Of a DNA stretch of 64,000 bases, positions 31,003 to 42,645 are shown in pieces; position 1 is the stretch's first letter; each line of letters begins with the position of its first letter. The notes under the pieces were generated by a model. That model did no database searches. It saw only the letters and a program-made list of their open reading frames with translations, and was not told where the DNA came from. Source of the stretch: Larix kaempferi (taxonomy: Eukaryota > Streptophyta > Pinopsida > Pinales > Pinaceae); assembly GCA_027924585.1 (NCBI GenBank), contig BSBM01000190.1, positions 930,001 through 994,000 on the forward strand, read 5' to 3'. The translations under genes were made by a program, and so were the position numbers.

Positions 31003-33561
31003 TGTAATACCCCAATTTTGACCCTTATGAAATATTGGCTTTTAATGTAAATATTGTATACATGAGATGTATGTTTCCCTAGCGTGGAGCTCAAGGCCAA
31101 GGTCCCGCTAGTGTATGTTCAGATTTTATTTAAAATGGACAAGTATTTGACATTTTGTTATCCATGTGCTATTAAGCCATGGGATATTATAAAATGATGT
31201 AAATATTTAATATTGCAATAAAATACCAAAGCTGGCTATGGAAGCAACTAATGAGAAGGGGCCATGTGTATTCCACTAGGGAGTGGTGAAGGGGTTGTGG
31301 AATTGAACCAAATGACGCTAAATGTCATCTTGAGAACCCATTTGACTTCCTTTGCTGACATTTAATTATGTGTAAGAAAGTTGTTGAAGAATTCAGTCCA
31401 CGGCTTCAATGGAGCATGGGCAACCCAGAAATTCATATGGCAGGTATGGGCTCTATTTTTCTTGTACCACAAGTCACCCTACTTCATGGGAATTGTTTCT
31501 TCCTCATTCCCATTCCATTGTTGAACATCCCAGCATCAGTTTTCATCCATTACACATGCCCAACAGTGAGAAGAACCAGAAATCCCAACTTTGCAAGAAC
31601 CCACATTTTGAAGTGCCATAAACACCCAGAATTTGGTATTGACAGTGAAATCCAATGGGGGATCCATAGATACGAACCTTGGGGCGAAATTGAGAGTATT
31701 AGATACCCTGAAATCCATTGGAAAACCCAGTTTTTATAGCCCATAAATCTAGTGACGGGATTGAGTTATTTGATGACCAAATTGTAATAAATCCAAGTGT
31801 GAATGATTGAACAGAGGTTGGGTTGCTTGATAAACCCAATGAAGGCTGGAATCTCAAGGAATTAGCAGCTAGACCTTTTTATTCCCACCCTGAATAGCAC
31901 TGGAGGGAAGGGACGCCTGAGGGCCTATGCAGTAGAGAAGGGGACCTTCCTTGTGTTGGGTGAGGTAGGTATTGTGGGTGCCATGGCTATTGAATTCATT
32001 TGAGATGCTTGTAGCTCTGTGGTTGAGCTCACTGGTTTAGCATCCTCCTCCTTTGCTTATTGCATGCTTGATAAACCCAACTGTGTCATTAGAGAGATTT
32101 TGAGGTCAAAAAAGGGCCTCCTAAGAGATGTACTACAAAAATATGAGACATATTAAATATTATGAATTGGGGGTTTTATGGGGTAGGTATATATGACAAG
32201 TCACCTCCCACACTATTTTCTATGCACAATATAAATAGCCATGGTTGAGTTACTTTTCAAAATTCACTAGAAATAAAATTAATAAAATAAGACTACATTG
32301 ATGTGACTAAGATTCATTGTAAATTCCAAAAAATGTATTGTCCTTTAACATTTATTTGTTTGAACTTGCAAATGAAATTAAATAATAAAAAACATTTTTA
32401 AGAGTTTTTTTTTAATTTTATGTTGACTTTTTATATTTAGTACTTTTCTCATTAATTTAATAATGTAATTTAATTGATAATTTATTTACATGTAAAATGT
32501 CAATAATATTATTATAATCCACATTGCATTATTATTATTATTGTTTATTAAATCTATTATTATTCTTTATTAGTTTGACATTATGTTATTAAATAGAATG
32601 GAGTGAATATATAATTTAAAATTAAAAACATAAAAATGATAATATATTATTTTATAAAAAAATGTGAAAAGACTTTCTTTATGAATTAAGAGTACTTCAC
32701 TTGAAAATGACAATAAAGTGTGAAAAGACATTCATTATGAGTACTTTACTTGAAAATGACAATAATATTATTTTATGAAAAGACTATCATTATGAGTACT
32801 TTACTTTATAACTTAAAAGTACTTACACCACTACCTTGGTTAACTATGTGTTTTCATCCACCATAGAAAATTTGACAAATAAGCATTCTTAACTCATGCA
32901 ATGCCACCTCACCAAGGGGGATGATGTCATCTACTAGAATGTGATTGGTTGTATTTTATAGTACATTTTCTTTGTTTTGAGGCCATTTTTGACCTCACAA
33001 TTTCTCTAATGGTTGGATTAGCATGACTGTTTGAGTGAAACCATGGCTGTAAGTGAATCTGTTTAGTTCCTCCTCGGTGGATACACAACCTAGCTCGGGG
33101 GTGATCTTTCAGCTGCAAGAATATAGTCTGGAAAGAGATCTAGGGTTGGGTGGAACATTGCTCTCACGTAGCCAGTTGATTGGACAACTTCATCTTGAAG
33201 ATAAGTGTTCTCTGTGGTTTAAATTGTATGCATTATGTGTTCTGTAATGTGTTAGTTCTGAATGATAACTATTCATGTTAATGGATTGAAATGATTATCT
33301 TAATATGGTTGATATGAGATCTGTGCATAGCATTGGAATGAGATTGATTCCCTGCATGTTGAATCATCCTCTGCTTGTGATAGATATGTTGATGAATTAC
33401 CGTTTGTGTGTGTGCAAATATGTTTTAATTCCGCTATATAAATTAATTATGCATTTTATTTTAATTGTACATTTCTTTGGATGGTTGTGGGGAGAGTTAA
33501 ACACCCCCATAGCTCGACCATGTTCCCTATGCGGGTCTGGATGACGGGAGGGGATGTGACA
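31003..33561 (+). repeat. 5' LTR of gypsy E (2559 bp, enlarged by an inserted element)
   Basis: TGTAATACCCC...GGGGATGTGACA. It matches 40072-41706 on both sides of an extra 925 bp (32087-33011). Four differences are seen in the first ~135 aligned bases against the 3' LTR. Confidence 0.92.
32087..33011. mobile_element. 925-bp inverted-repeat element in the 5' LTR of E
   Basis: Present in the 5' LTR and absent at the same point of the 3' LTR ('aactatgtgttggc'). It starts 'CATTAGAGAGATTTTGAGG' and ends with the near-perfect inverted copy ('cctcacaatttctctaatg'), giving terminal inverted repeats of about 32 bp. The interior is AT-rich, non-coding, and has a short tandem motif 'tatgagtactttacttgaaa' around 32690-32810. 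The target duplication is not clear; at most GT is repeated. The superfamily is unknown. It is a non-autonomous MITE-like transposon. Confidence 0.85.
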
Positions 33562-35340
33562 GAGTGGTATCAGAGTCCATGTTGCAACACTGGGACTGCT
33601 TGGGCCAAACTCTGAGTTTGCAAGCAGATATTAGAATGTTTTAATATGGTATTGAGGAAGTTTGGGCGACATTTTGGAATGGAAAAATGATAGGATCGGA
33701 GTTATCATGTGTGTCATAGGATCACACCATTGCATAGAGCTTTGCAAGAGCTTTCCAATGGTACCAGACTCGTCTCATTTGGTTAAGGGACGAAGGAGAT
33801 ATGAGCCTCGCAAGTTGCCGGAGTAGAGGTGTTTCCGCACCCGCAATTACGGGACTGCAGAAACATTAAAAAATTTCGAAGTTACGACTTGGCTTTCCGC
33901 ACCCGCAATTGCGGGATCGCGGGATTGCAGAAATTTTAAATTTTTGTAATTGCGACTTGGCTTTCCGCACCCACAATTGCGGGATTGTGGGTTGCGGGAT
34001 TACAGAAATTTTAAATTTTCGTAATTGCGACTTGGCTTTCCGCACCCGCAATTGCTGAATTGCGGGGTTGCGAAAATTTTAAATTTTCGTAATTGCGACT
34101 TGGCTTTCCCCACCCGCAATTGCGGGATTGCGGGATGTAGGTTGCGGATTGCAGGATGGAGTAGTCTTGGGTTGGAAAATTAGCATTTCTGCACTTGCAG
34201 TACAGATTGCGGGATTAAAAAAGAAGAAGAAAAGAAGACCCAAAATTTGATTTTTGGATTGCAGGAGTATGTGGAATCAGAATTAGATGAGTTCAGTGGT
34301 GTTCTGAGGCCATTAACAAATGCCATGAAAGGTCCAGTGAAGATCCCGAGCCCATTATGCTCCATTTTGACATAAAATTGGAATTAATGGCTTTTATAAA
34401 TTAGTGTCCCGATACTTGACAGAAGGTCAGATTGAGCTGAAACTGATATGGAACGGTCATGGAGCAGGCACGGTGTTAAGTTTGGAATTTTGGAGCCAAA
34501 CTCCAAAGGATGTGGAGTCAGGGTGAGTAAGAAGGCCAAAACACATTATTCCGGGCCACTTTTTGGAGATTTTAAAAAGCTTGCAATGGATGAAAAAGAC
34601 CTTAGATGAAGGATTCAAGAAAATTACTGAACTCAACATTTCTTATTCTCATTAAAACAGACAATTCAAGTTAGAAAAAGATTTTCCAGAAATGCACCGT
34701 TTGGGAAATAGCCATTTTTGGCCCAAAATTTGAAATTTTGAAAAATGTTAAAAGTGAAAAGTAGTCAAACCCAGAAATTAATAAAAGATGAATGGTGCAT
34801 CGGAATAGAGATCCGCTTGTTGCTGAGTGTTCCGTGTTGTATGGAATAACTTCGCCTGGTAGAAAAGTTTTTCTGAATCTTTCCAAATTTGCTTCTATAG
34901 GTGGCTGAAGTTGGCAGTTCATGATATTTTGCAACTGTGTAAATATATGCAGAATTGTGGTGAAAATTGTCATTTTTGGAGTAATGCAATTTCCACACCC
35001 GATGTTGGAATGGAGCACGGGGATAGGCATTGGAAAGCTTGTCCAGCAGGGAATAATGGTGCATGAACATAATTTGAATGAGGTTATCATACCCCATAGA
35101 TAATTAGAGCAAAAAAACACCAGTGACTGTTTTGACAAACAATATGGGCAATTTCCAGAATTACATGAATGGGCAAAAGACATGAAGACATATTAACTCT
35201 GTAAATGATTCCATGAGTTTGATTATGTTAAATAGTGATGTTTTATATTCCTATATGCATTCTTAACATGTTTAATAAAAAATTTCATAATGCACAGTGC
35301 TTGCAGCTCATAAGATTTAATAGTGTAGCAGAGGCAACCT
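33562..35340 (+). other. Leader of gypsy E with primer binding site
   Basis: The primer site TGGTATCAGAGTCC starts at about 33566 (tRNA-Met type). About 1.8 kb of non-coding leader follows, holding the GC-palindrome tandem repeat listed separately. Minus-strand frames around 34671-35183 have no known motif and are taken as chance. Confidence 0.75.
33836..34163 (+). repeat. 61-75-bp tandem repeat with CCCGCAATTGCGGG palindromes
   Basis: Units begin 'cgcacccgcaattgcggg' (or close variants) at 33836, 33898, 33966, 34041 and 34109 and end 'cgacttggctttc'. Each contains an inverted repeat CCCGCAATTGCGGG or a variant, so the transcript could form a row of hairpins. Unit length varies because 'gggattgcgg' blocks are added or lost. 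Confidence 0.9.
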
Positions 35341-35345
35341 TTAGG

Positions 35346-36560
35346 AAAACTGGTGACCATAAATGATGCTCAGGATCCTTATGAGCATGATGAAGATGTG
35401 CTAGGAGAAAATGTGCAAGAAGAGAATGCTAAGACTGAATCTAATGGGAGAAGGGAGCAAGTAACTCCTCAGAATTTGGTTGAAACCATGGTGAGCTTCA
35501 ATGAAAGGTTCGTGAAGGCTCAAGAATAACAAAACCAACTCAATGATGCTATTTTGCAAAGCCTCACTGATATGCAGCAAAAGATAAGCCTTGGGTCCAA
35601 CCCAAGCAATGTAGGTGAAGAAGGAAGAGATGCAGAGAGTCGCTCTAGAGGTCGCTCAAAGAAGAGGACTCCAAGCCCAAGGAAGAGTTCTGTGAGCAAG
35701 AAGCATAGAACACCTTCCTCTAGATCTTCTTCCAGCAGATCATGTGACTCCAGAGGTTCTCAACGAAGTCCAAGGCATATGCCCAGGAGATTTGATGGAA
35801 GAAAGAAGTTCAAAGGAATTCCACAAGGAGAATTCAGGAAGGCAAGCCCTCCCACATTTGATGGAGAAGACAAGACTGACCAAGAGGCAGAGGCATGGCT
35901 TCTTGGAATGAAGAAATATTTCAGAATTCAGGACTACTCAGCAAATGAAAAGGCCATAATTGCCATTTACAATCTAAATGGTAGAGCTTCAATTTGGTGG
36001 GATAATCTCTTGCAAGTGAAAGGGATCAGTGAAAGGAAGATCAGCTGGAAGAGATTTAAGAAGTATTTCAAGGAAAAATACCTTTCTGCTAGGTATTATG
36101 ACAGTAAGAGGAAAGAGTTCAATGAACTCAGGTTGGGACCAAAATCTATGGAAGAACATATCCATAAATTTTTGGAATTATTGAGATATGTGGATTACAT
36201 TAAAGATGAGAGGATAAAGATCCAATGCTTCCTTGGGAGTCTACCTCAAAGTTTCAAAGATAGAATTGAGTTTGTTAATCCACCAAGTCTTGATGAAGCC
36301 ATTAGAATGGCAATGCATTGCTATGAGCAGAACAAAGGAAAATCAGAGGTCCACCCAGCATGGAAAGGAAAACCAAAAGGCATGTTTGATCAAAAGAAAC
36401 ATGGCTTCAAACCACCATTCAAAAGTCATCCCAAAACCTTTCCACAGGGGCAACAAGCAAAGAGTGGATTCAAGCCAGCAGTAGCAGCAGAAAATACATC
36501 AAAATGATCACTTCAGTGTTGGGGATGTGGATAAAACCACATGCTAAAGGATTGTCCACA
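35346..36560 (+). pseudogene. Gag of gypsy E
   Basis: The main open frame 35554-36507 (317 codons) has a basic Ser/Arg-rich N-terminus ('SRSRGRSKKRTPSPRKSS') and the capsid core 'AEAWLLGMKKYFRIQDYSAN', 'GRASIWWDNLLQVKG', 'FKKYFKEKYLSARYYDSKRK', 'MEEHIHKFLELLRYVDYI'. The same frame extends upstream to about 35346 through a TAA at 35527. After the ORF comes a damaged knuckle 'CWGCG, stop, NHMLKDC' (36517-36555), which is one codon short of CX2CX4HX4C. The arginine-serine stretch may help nucleic-acid binding; that is inference. Confidence 0.9.
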
Positions 36561-37200
36561 TCGGAAGGAGAATCCCCGAAGGTTGCACAACTTAAAGGGA
36601 ACAGCAACAGTGGAGGACATGGCAAGGAAAACGCTTCAAATTTATGCTGCATTGGATAATCATCAGGCAGATCATCAATCATCAGTGGTGGAGGTTGGAG
36701 GTGAGATTGCTAAGCAATCTATTTCTGTTTGGATTGATCGAGGATCTACTCATTGCAATCTATTTCTATTTGGATTGATCCATGATCTACTCATAGTTAT
36801 GTTTCTCCAAAAGTGGTTGAAGGTTGTTCTCTTAGAAAAGTGAAGCACAACAAGTCTTGGCTAGTTCAATTAGCCACAGGGACCAAGAGAAAAGTTAGTG
36901 AAGTGGTGGAGTGCCCCATAGAATTGAATGGACTCCACACACATGCAGATTTAAATGTACTACCATTAGGATCTTATGATGCTCTAATTGGCATGGATTG
37001 GTTGGAAAAGCATAGGGCCAAGTTGGACTGTTATGAGAAAGCACTTGAATGTATTGATGAAGAGGGAAGACCAAGATTGGTAAGAGGAATTCCCAAGCAA
37101 GTTTCAGTAAGACAGATTTCAGCCTTACAGTTGAAATTTTTTTATAAGAAAGTTTTTCAATTATATGCAGTTCATATGTCAGATTCGTCAGAGGACAAAG
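36541..37200 (+). pseudogene. Protease of gypsy E, frameshifted by a tandem duplication
   Basis: 'ISVWIDRGSTHC' carries the active-site region (D-R-G where D-S/T-G is expected). A 41-bp duplication then shifts the frame. The true continuation resumes in the next ORF: '[20 protein letters not shown]', '[20 protein letters not shown]', '[18 protein letters not shown]'. The last motif is the second half of a retropepsin. The catalytic change and the shift would abolish activity. Confidence 0.88.
36715..36796 (+). repeat. 41-bp tandem duplication at the E protease active site
   Basis: Copies at 36715-36755 and 36756-36796, both starting 'caatctatttct(g/a)tttgg'. They differ at about four to five positions. 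41 is not a multiple of three, so the frame is lost. Confidence 0.9.
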
Positions 37201-38160
37201 GGCCAAGGATGAAAGACTTCCAGATATTGCAAGAGTTAAAAGATGTGTTTCCGGATGAAGTGTCGAGACTACCACCAATGAGAGATATTGATTTTACCAT
37301 CGATCTTGTCCCAGGGGTAGCACCAAATTCCAAAGCTCCTTATAGAATGAGCACACCGAAATTGGAAGAGTTGAAGATGCATTTACAAGAGTTAATGGAC
37401 AAAAGGTATATCAGGCCTAGTGTGTCTCCTTGGGGAGAAACGGTGTTATTTGTTAAGAGGAAGGATGGGACTTTAAGGTTGTGTATTGATTACATACAGC
37501 TTAATAAAGTGACAGTCAAGAATAAGTATCCATTGCCAAGAATTGATGACTTATTTGATCAAATGAAGGAAGCTAAAGTGTTTTCAAAGATTGACTTGAG
37601 GTCTGGGTACTATCAAGTGAGGATTAAGGAGGAAGACATCCACAAGACGGCTTTCAGAACTAGATATGGTCATTATGAGTTCACTGTGGTGCCATTTGGT
37701 CTTACCAATGCACCTGCTACATTCATGTGTCTCATGAATATTGTATTCAACAAATATTTGGATAATTTTGTGATTGTGTTTTTGGATGACAATCTTGTCT
37801 ATTCAAGGAATGAAGAAGAACATGAGGAGCATCTAAGGATGGTGTTGCAAGTCCTTATAGAACATCAGCTGTATGCCAAGTTAAGCAAGTGTGAGTTTTA
37901 CCAAAAGAAGGTGCAATATTTGGGTCATACCATTTCTGAAGAAGGAATTGCAGTTGATCCAGAGAAGATTAATGCCATCATGGATTCGTCTACTCCAAAG
38001 AATGTTTCAGATGTTAGATCTTTTATGGGTCTTGCTGGTTACTACAGAAGGTTCATTGAAGGATTCTCCAAGATAGCTCATCCAATGACTTCATTGCAGA
38101 GAAAGAATATCAAGTTTGTATGGTCTGAAAAATGTGAGAAAAGTTTTCAGCAGTTAAAGG
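37201..38160 (+). pseudogene. Reverse transcriptase of gypsy E
   Basis: Within the 553-codon frame 36813-38474: '[20 protein letters not shown]', '[20 protein letters not shown]', '[20 protein letters not shown]', '[20 protein letters not shown]', '[20 protein letters not shown]' and '[20 protein letters not shown]', with catalytic Asps encoded at 37785-37790. All RT blocks are present in order and uninterrupted. The usual FIDDILVYS is FLDDNLVYS, a small change beside the active site. Downstream '[19 protein letters not shown]' marks the connection domain. This domain could be intact, but the polyprotein around it is not. Confidence 0.95.
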
Positions 38161-38560
38161 AGTTACTTACCAGCGCTCCTGTTTTGAAGATAGTAGATCC
38201 AAATAAGGTTTTTGTAGTGTGCACAGATGCTTGCATTGAAGGGCTAGGTGGAGTGCTCATGCAAGAAGGATTTGTGATTTGTTATGAGTCAAGAAAATTA
38301 AAAGAGCATGAAAAGAATTATGCCACGCATGATTTAGAATTAGCAACCATAGTACATTCTCTCAAGATGTGGAGACATTATTTGTTGGGAAGGAGATTCG
38401 AGCTTAGAACGGACCACATGAGCTTGAAGTATTTGTTTGACCAACCAAACTTGAATGCTAGGCAAGCTAGATAGATGGAGTTTCTTTGTGAATTTGATTT
38501 TGAAATTAAGCATGTAAAAGAGAAAGAGAATAATGTTGCAGATGCCCTTAGCAGAAAATT
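38161..38560 (+). pseudogene. RNase H of gypsy E
   Basis: '[20 protein letters not shown]', '[20 protein letters not shown]', '[20 protein letters not shown]', a TAG stop at 38472-38474, then 'MEFLCEFDFEIKHVKEKENN' and 'VADALSRK'. The D, E, D catalytic positions (CTDA, DLEL, RTDH) are present. The stop most simply reflects TGG to TAG, because the family has R-W-MEF at this point. Confidence 0.92.
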
Positions 38561-39731
38561 TCATGTTGCAGCAGTAAGTATGTGCAAATCAGATTTGAAG
38601 ACAAGAGTCCTTGAGGCTCAAGCTAGTGATGAAACTTACCTTCAAATTAAAGAAAAGTTGCAGCAGAAAAATATAGATGAAAAGTGTGCGGGATATCAGC
38701 TTGGTGAAGACGATATCCTAATCTATAAAGATAGACTTTACATTCCAAATAGTGCAGATTTGAAAAAGCTAGTGATGGATGAAATACATCAAATGCTAGA
38801 CTCTGGACATCCAGGATATCAAAAGACTATAACAACAGCAAGAAAGCAATACTTTTGGCATGGTATGAAGAAGGACATAGCTGAGTACATTGCTAGATGT
38901 CAAAAGTGCCAACAAGTCAAGGCAGAGCATCAACATCTAGCAGGATTGTTGCAACCCTTACCCATTCCGGAATGGAAGTGGGAAGTGATCTCTATGGATT
39001 TTATAACAGGTCTTCCCATGATAGTGAAGAAACATGATTCAATCATGGTTGTGGTGGAAAAGCTATCAAAGGTATCTCACTTTATTCCAGTCAAGTCCAC
39101 TCACAAGGCTACTGACATTGCAAATATCTTCATGAGAGAGATATTCAGATTGCATGGATTGCCTAAGGCAATAATTTATGATCGTGATACAAAGTTCACT
39201 TCCAATTTATGGAAAGGATTGTTTCAAGAATTGGGAACTAGATTGAATTTCAGTACATCATATCATCTTCAAACAGATGGTCAAACTGAGAGGGTGAATC
39301 AGGTTCTTGAAGATATGCTGAGAATGTATGTGATGGATAAACCATCCAAGTGGGAGGATTAACTACACTTGGTAGAATTTGCATACAATAATGGACATCA
39401 TGCATCATTGGGGATGAGTCCATTTGAGGCATTGTATGGCAAGAGATGCAAGACTCCAGTGAATTGGTATAGCCTGGTGAACAAGGTAGTACTTGGGCCA
39501 GAGATGATTAAGGAAATGGAACAGGAAGTTGTTAAGATCAGGCGGAATTTAAAGGCATCTCAGGATAGGAAAAACAGTTATGCAGATCTGAAAAGAGTGC
39601 ATAAGGAATTTCAGATTGGGGATCATGTTTATTTGAGAGTGAAACCAAGGAAAATTTCTCTCAAGTTGGGGAGTTGTGCCAAGTTGGCACCAAGATATTG
39701 TGGGCCATTTGAATTCCTAGATAGGATATGA
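38561..39731 (+). pseudogene. Integrase of gypsy E
   Basis: Zinc-binding N-terminus 'HQMLDSGHPGYQKT...RCQKCQQVK' (two His, two Cys). Core with 'ISMDFITGLPMIVKKHDSIM', 'AIIYDRDTKFTSNLWKGLFQ' and 'HLQTDGQTERVNQVLEDMLR', giving D, D and E. Then 'EFAYNNGHHASLGMSPFEAL', 'YGKRCKTPVNW' and the GPY/F-type module 'APRYCGPFEFLDRI'. A TAA at 39360-39362 splits the core from the rest and a TGA follows at 39729-39731. The fold elements are otherwise complete. Confidence 0.94.
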
Positions 39732-40076
39732 CTAGTTGCATATAGAATTGCATTGCCTACTAACATAAGAGCTCAAAATGTTTTCCATGTATCTTTGCTT
39801 AAGAAGTATGTACATGATCCTAATCATATGATTGATTGGAATGTGATACAAGTGGAATCCGAGGGAGAGTTCCAAGTAGATCCTATGCGCATCCTCAACA
39901 GGAAGGTCACTTTGTTCTGGAACAGAGCTATCGGGCAGGTAAAGGTCCAATGGGAGTGCCTTAGTCCTGATGAGGCTACATGGGAGCTGGAGGATGCCAT
40001 GAGAGAGGAATTTCCATTTTTGTTCAGTTTTGAGAACACCGAGGATGGTGTTGTTCTAAGGGGGAGGGGAATGTAA
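39732..40076 (+). pseudogene. C-terminal chromodomain-like tail of gypsy E pol
   Basis: Open frame 39753-40076: 'AQNVFHVSLLKKYVHDPNHM', 'PMRILNRKVTLFWNRAIGQV', 'KVQWECLSPDEATWELEDAM' and 'REEFPFLF'. This is the degenerate chromodomain that ends pol in Tekay/Del chromoviruses and is thought to steer integration towards heterochromatin. It ends four codons before the polypurine tract and 3' LTR. Confidence 0.88.
40058..40071 (+). other. Polypurine tract of gypsy E
   Basis: 'aagggggaggggaa' directly before the 3' LTR start TGTAATACC. Confidence 0.9.
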
Positions 40077-41706
40077 TACCCCAATTTTGACCCTTATGAA
40101 ATATTGGCTTTTAATGTAAATATTGTATACATGCGATGTATGTTTCCCTAGCGTGGAGCTCAAGGCCAAGGCCCCACTAGTGTATGTTCGGATTTTATTT
40201 AAAATGGACAAGTATTTGACATTTTGCTATCCATGTGCTATTAAGTCACGGGATATTGTAAAATGATGTAAATATTTAATATTGCAATAAAATACTAAAA
40301 TTAGCTATGGAAGCAACTAATGAGAAGGGGTCATGTGTATTCCACTAGGCAGTGGTGAGGGGGTTGTGGGAATGAACCATATGCTGCCAAATGTCATCTT
40401 GAAAACTCATTTGACTTCCTTTGCCGACATTTAATTGTATGTAAGAAAGTTGTTGAAGAATTCAGTCCATGGCTTCAATGGAGCATGGGCAACCTAGAAA
40501 TTCGTATGGCAGGTATGGGCTCTGTTTTTCTTGTAACACAAGTTACCTTACCTCATGGGAATTGTTTCTTCCTTATTCTCATTCCATTGTTGAACATCCC
40601 AGCATCAGTTTTCATCCATTACACATGCCCAGTAGTGAGAAGAACCAGAAATCGCAACTTTGCAAGAACCCACGTTTTGAAGTGCCATAAATGCCCAGAA
40701 TTTGGTATTGAAAGTGAAATCCAATGGGGGATCCATAGATATGAACTTTGGGGCAAAATTGAGAGTATTAGATACCCTGAAATCCATTGGAAAACCCAGT
40801 TTTTATAGCCCAGAAATCCAGTGACGGGATTGAGTTATTTGATGACCGAATTGTGAGAAATCCAAGTGTGAATGATTGAACAGAGGTTGGGTTGCTTAAT
40901 AAACCCAGTGAAGGCTGGAATATCAAGGAATTAGCAGCTGGACCTTTCTATGCCCACCCTGAATAGAACTGGACAGGAGAGACGCCTGAGGGACTGTGCA
41001 GCAGAGAAGGGGACCTTCCTTGTGTTGGGTGAGGTAGGTATTGTGGGTGCCATGGCTGTTGAGTTCATTTGAGATGCCTGTAGCTCTGCGGTTGAGCTCA
41101 TTGGATTAACATCCTCCTCCTTTTCTTATTGCATGCTTGATAAACCCAACTATGTGTTGGCTTAGCATGACTGTTTTGAGTGAAACCATGGCTATGAGTG
41201 AGTCTGTTTAGCTCCTCCTTAGTGGATACACAACCCAGCTCGGGGGTGATTTCTCAGCTGAAAGAATATAGGCTGGACAGAGATCTATGGTTGGGTGGAA
41301 CGTTGCTCTCACATAGCCAGTTGATTGGACAACTTCATCTTGAAGATAAGTGTTCTCTGTGGTTTAAATTGTATGCATTATGTGTTCTGCAATGTGTTAA
41401 TTTTGAATAATAATTATTCATGTTAATGGATTGAAATGATTATCTTAATATGGTTGATATGAGATCTGTGCATAGCATTAGAATGGGATTAATTCCCTGC
41501 ATGTTGAATCATCCTCTGCTTGTGATAGATATGTTGATGCATTACTGTTTGTGTGTGTGCAAATATGTTTTAATTCCGTTGTATAAATTAATTATGCATT
41601 TTATTTTAATTGTACATTTCTTTGGATGGCTGTGGGGAGAGTTAAACACCCCCATAGCACGACCATGTTACCTCTGCGGGTCTGGATGACGGGAGGGGAC
41701 GTGACA
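40072..41706 (+). repeat. 3' LTR of gypsy E (1635 bp)
   Basis: TGTAATACCCC...GGGGACGTGACA, lacking the 925-bp insert of the 5' copy. Followed by TTCAC, partner of TTCTC before 31003. Confidence 0.93.
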
Positions 41707-41740
41707 TTCACGCACTTATGATCTCGGAAACAAAACCATT

Positions 41741-42530
41741 TGTTGACATAGATATGTCGCCAGGGGTTCAATTCGCACAATTGTCAACAAAGCTCGACAC
41801 AAACTCCCATAGATATTGACCCAGAAAGGGTTTATCCTTTCCAACAACATTCGTAGAGCGAGTGAGGTTTCACCCGAGAAACCTAAGGGGGTTACAGTAA
41901 CCAAGCTTCTGCAGGTATAAGATGACATGCATCATTATCATTCAATCACAACAAAACTTAGAGATCGACATAATCATCATTCGCATCAGAACACCATTAT
42001 CGCATAACATACATACTAATCAAATCTACGCAGTAACAGATTATTGAAACATATCTAATCGATCTGAGATACATATCATAACTGCGACATTACTAATTCA
42101 TTCATAAAACACAATTAACCATATTGCGATAACACACATTTGATCATACCACAGCACAATACATCACATTGCGAAAAAGCACATAAGAGACAAAATCATA
42201 GCCAAAACATCACGGAAACAACAGGGATACAACATCTGCAGAACCAATTGCTCAAGGACAAAGATAAGATCATCCGATCTAAGATGCCCTAAAGGATTAC
42301 AATGCAACCTTTATTTATAGGCTCACTGGCCATTACAAGGTCGGTCCACTTTGCAAAGTGACCCATTAACTAACTAACTAATTAACTAATGACTCCGCTT
42401 TATCTGCTTTGTCCACTTTACTTCCGCTTTATCCGCTTTGTTGCGCTCTGCGACTGGCCTTTTACCGTTTTCGCTATCCCTTTTGTCGCTATTTGTACCA
42501 AAATTTATGCAACTTAGCCCCGTGCCAACA
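41741..42530 (-). repeat. 5' LTR of gypsy F (790 bp)
   Basis: On the minus strand it starts TGTTGGCACGGGGC and ends ATGTCAACA, giving the terminal inverted pair TGTTG...CAACA. A TATAAATA box (plus-strand complement 42312-42319) lies ~210 bases in. It joins the F leader (41740 down to 41707, then 31002 down). The limits rest on these features and position, as there is no second LTR to compare. I could not match the primer site ('aatggttttg...') to a tRNA. Confidence 0.7.
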
Positions 42531-42645
42531 AGGAATAAACGTTTAGACTTGGAAGGATCAAAATTTCAGATTTACATCAAGTGCAAGGTTAGCTAGCACG
42601 TAAGTCTTCAAATCATAGTTTCAAAAGGTATGTTAACGTAAAATC

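Larger units (their letters stand above)
31003..41706 (+). mobile_element. Gypsy element E, Tekay/Del-like chromovirus, nearly full length
   Basis: LTRs at 31003-33561 and 40072-41706, near-perfect target duplication (TTCTC/TTCAC), primer site, gag, protease, RT, RNase H, integrase and a C-terminal chromodomain-like tail in canonical gypsy order. The chromodomain tail, the long LTR starting TGTAATACCCC and the absence of extra domains fit the Tekay/Del clade. A handful of stops and one 41-bp duplication break the polyprotein. Confidence 0.92.
7311..42530 (-). mobile_element. Gypsy element F, host of the nested insertions, 3' LTR missing
   Basis: Read from high to low coordinates: 5' LTR 42530-41741, leader, gag with five zinc knuckles, protease, RT, RNase H, integrase, ending near 7311. 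It is interrupted by gypsy E (31003-41706) and CACTA B (11093-27987). Across B the reading frame is restored: '...SYPALLGID' on one side and 'INFKKRTMYFENC' on the other, with the triplet ATC (GAT on the plus strand) duplicated. No copy of the LTR is seen next to the integrase end, so the 3' end is lost. There is no C-terminal chromodomain. I leave the clade open (a non-chromovirus gypsy is most likely). Confidence 0.85.

Noticed and set aside
34671-35183. 170-codon minus-strand ORF as a real gene
   Set aside because: It lies in the leader of gypsy E, antisense to the element, overlaps a second ORF in another frame and shows no motif.
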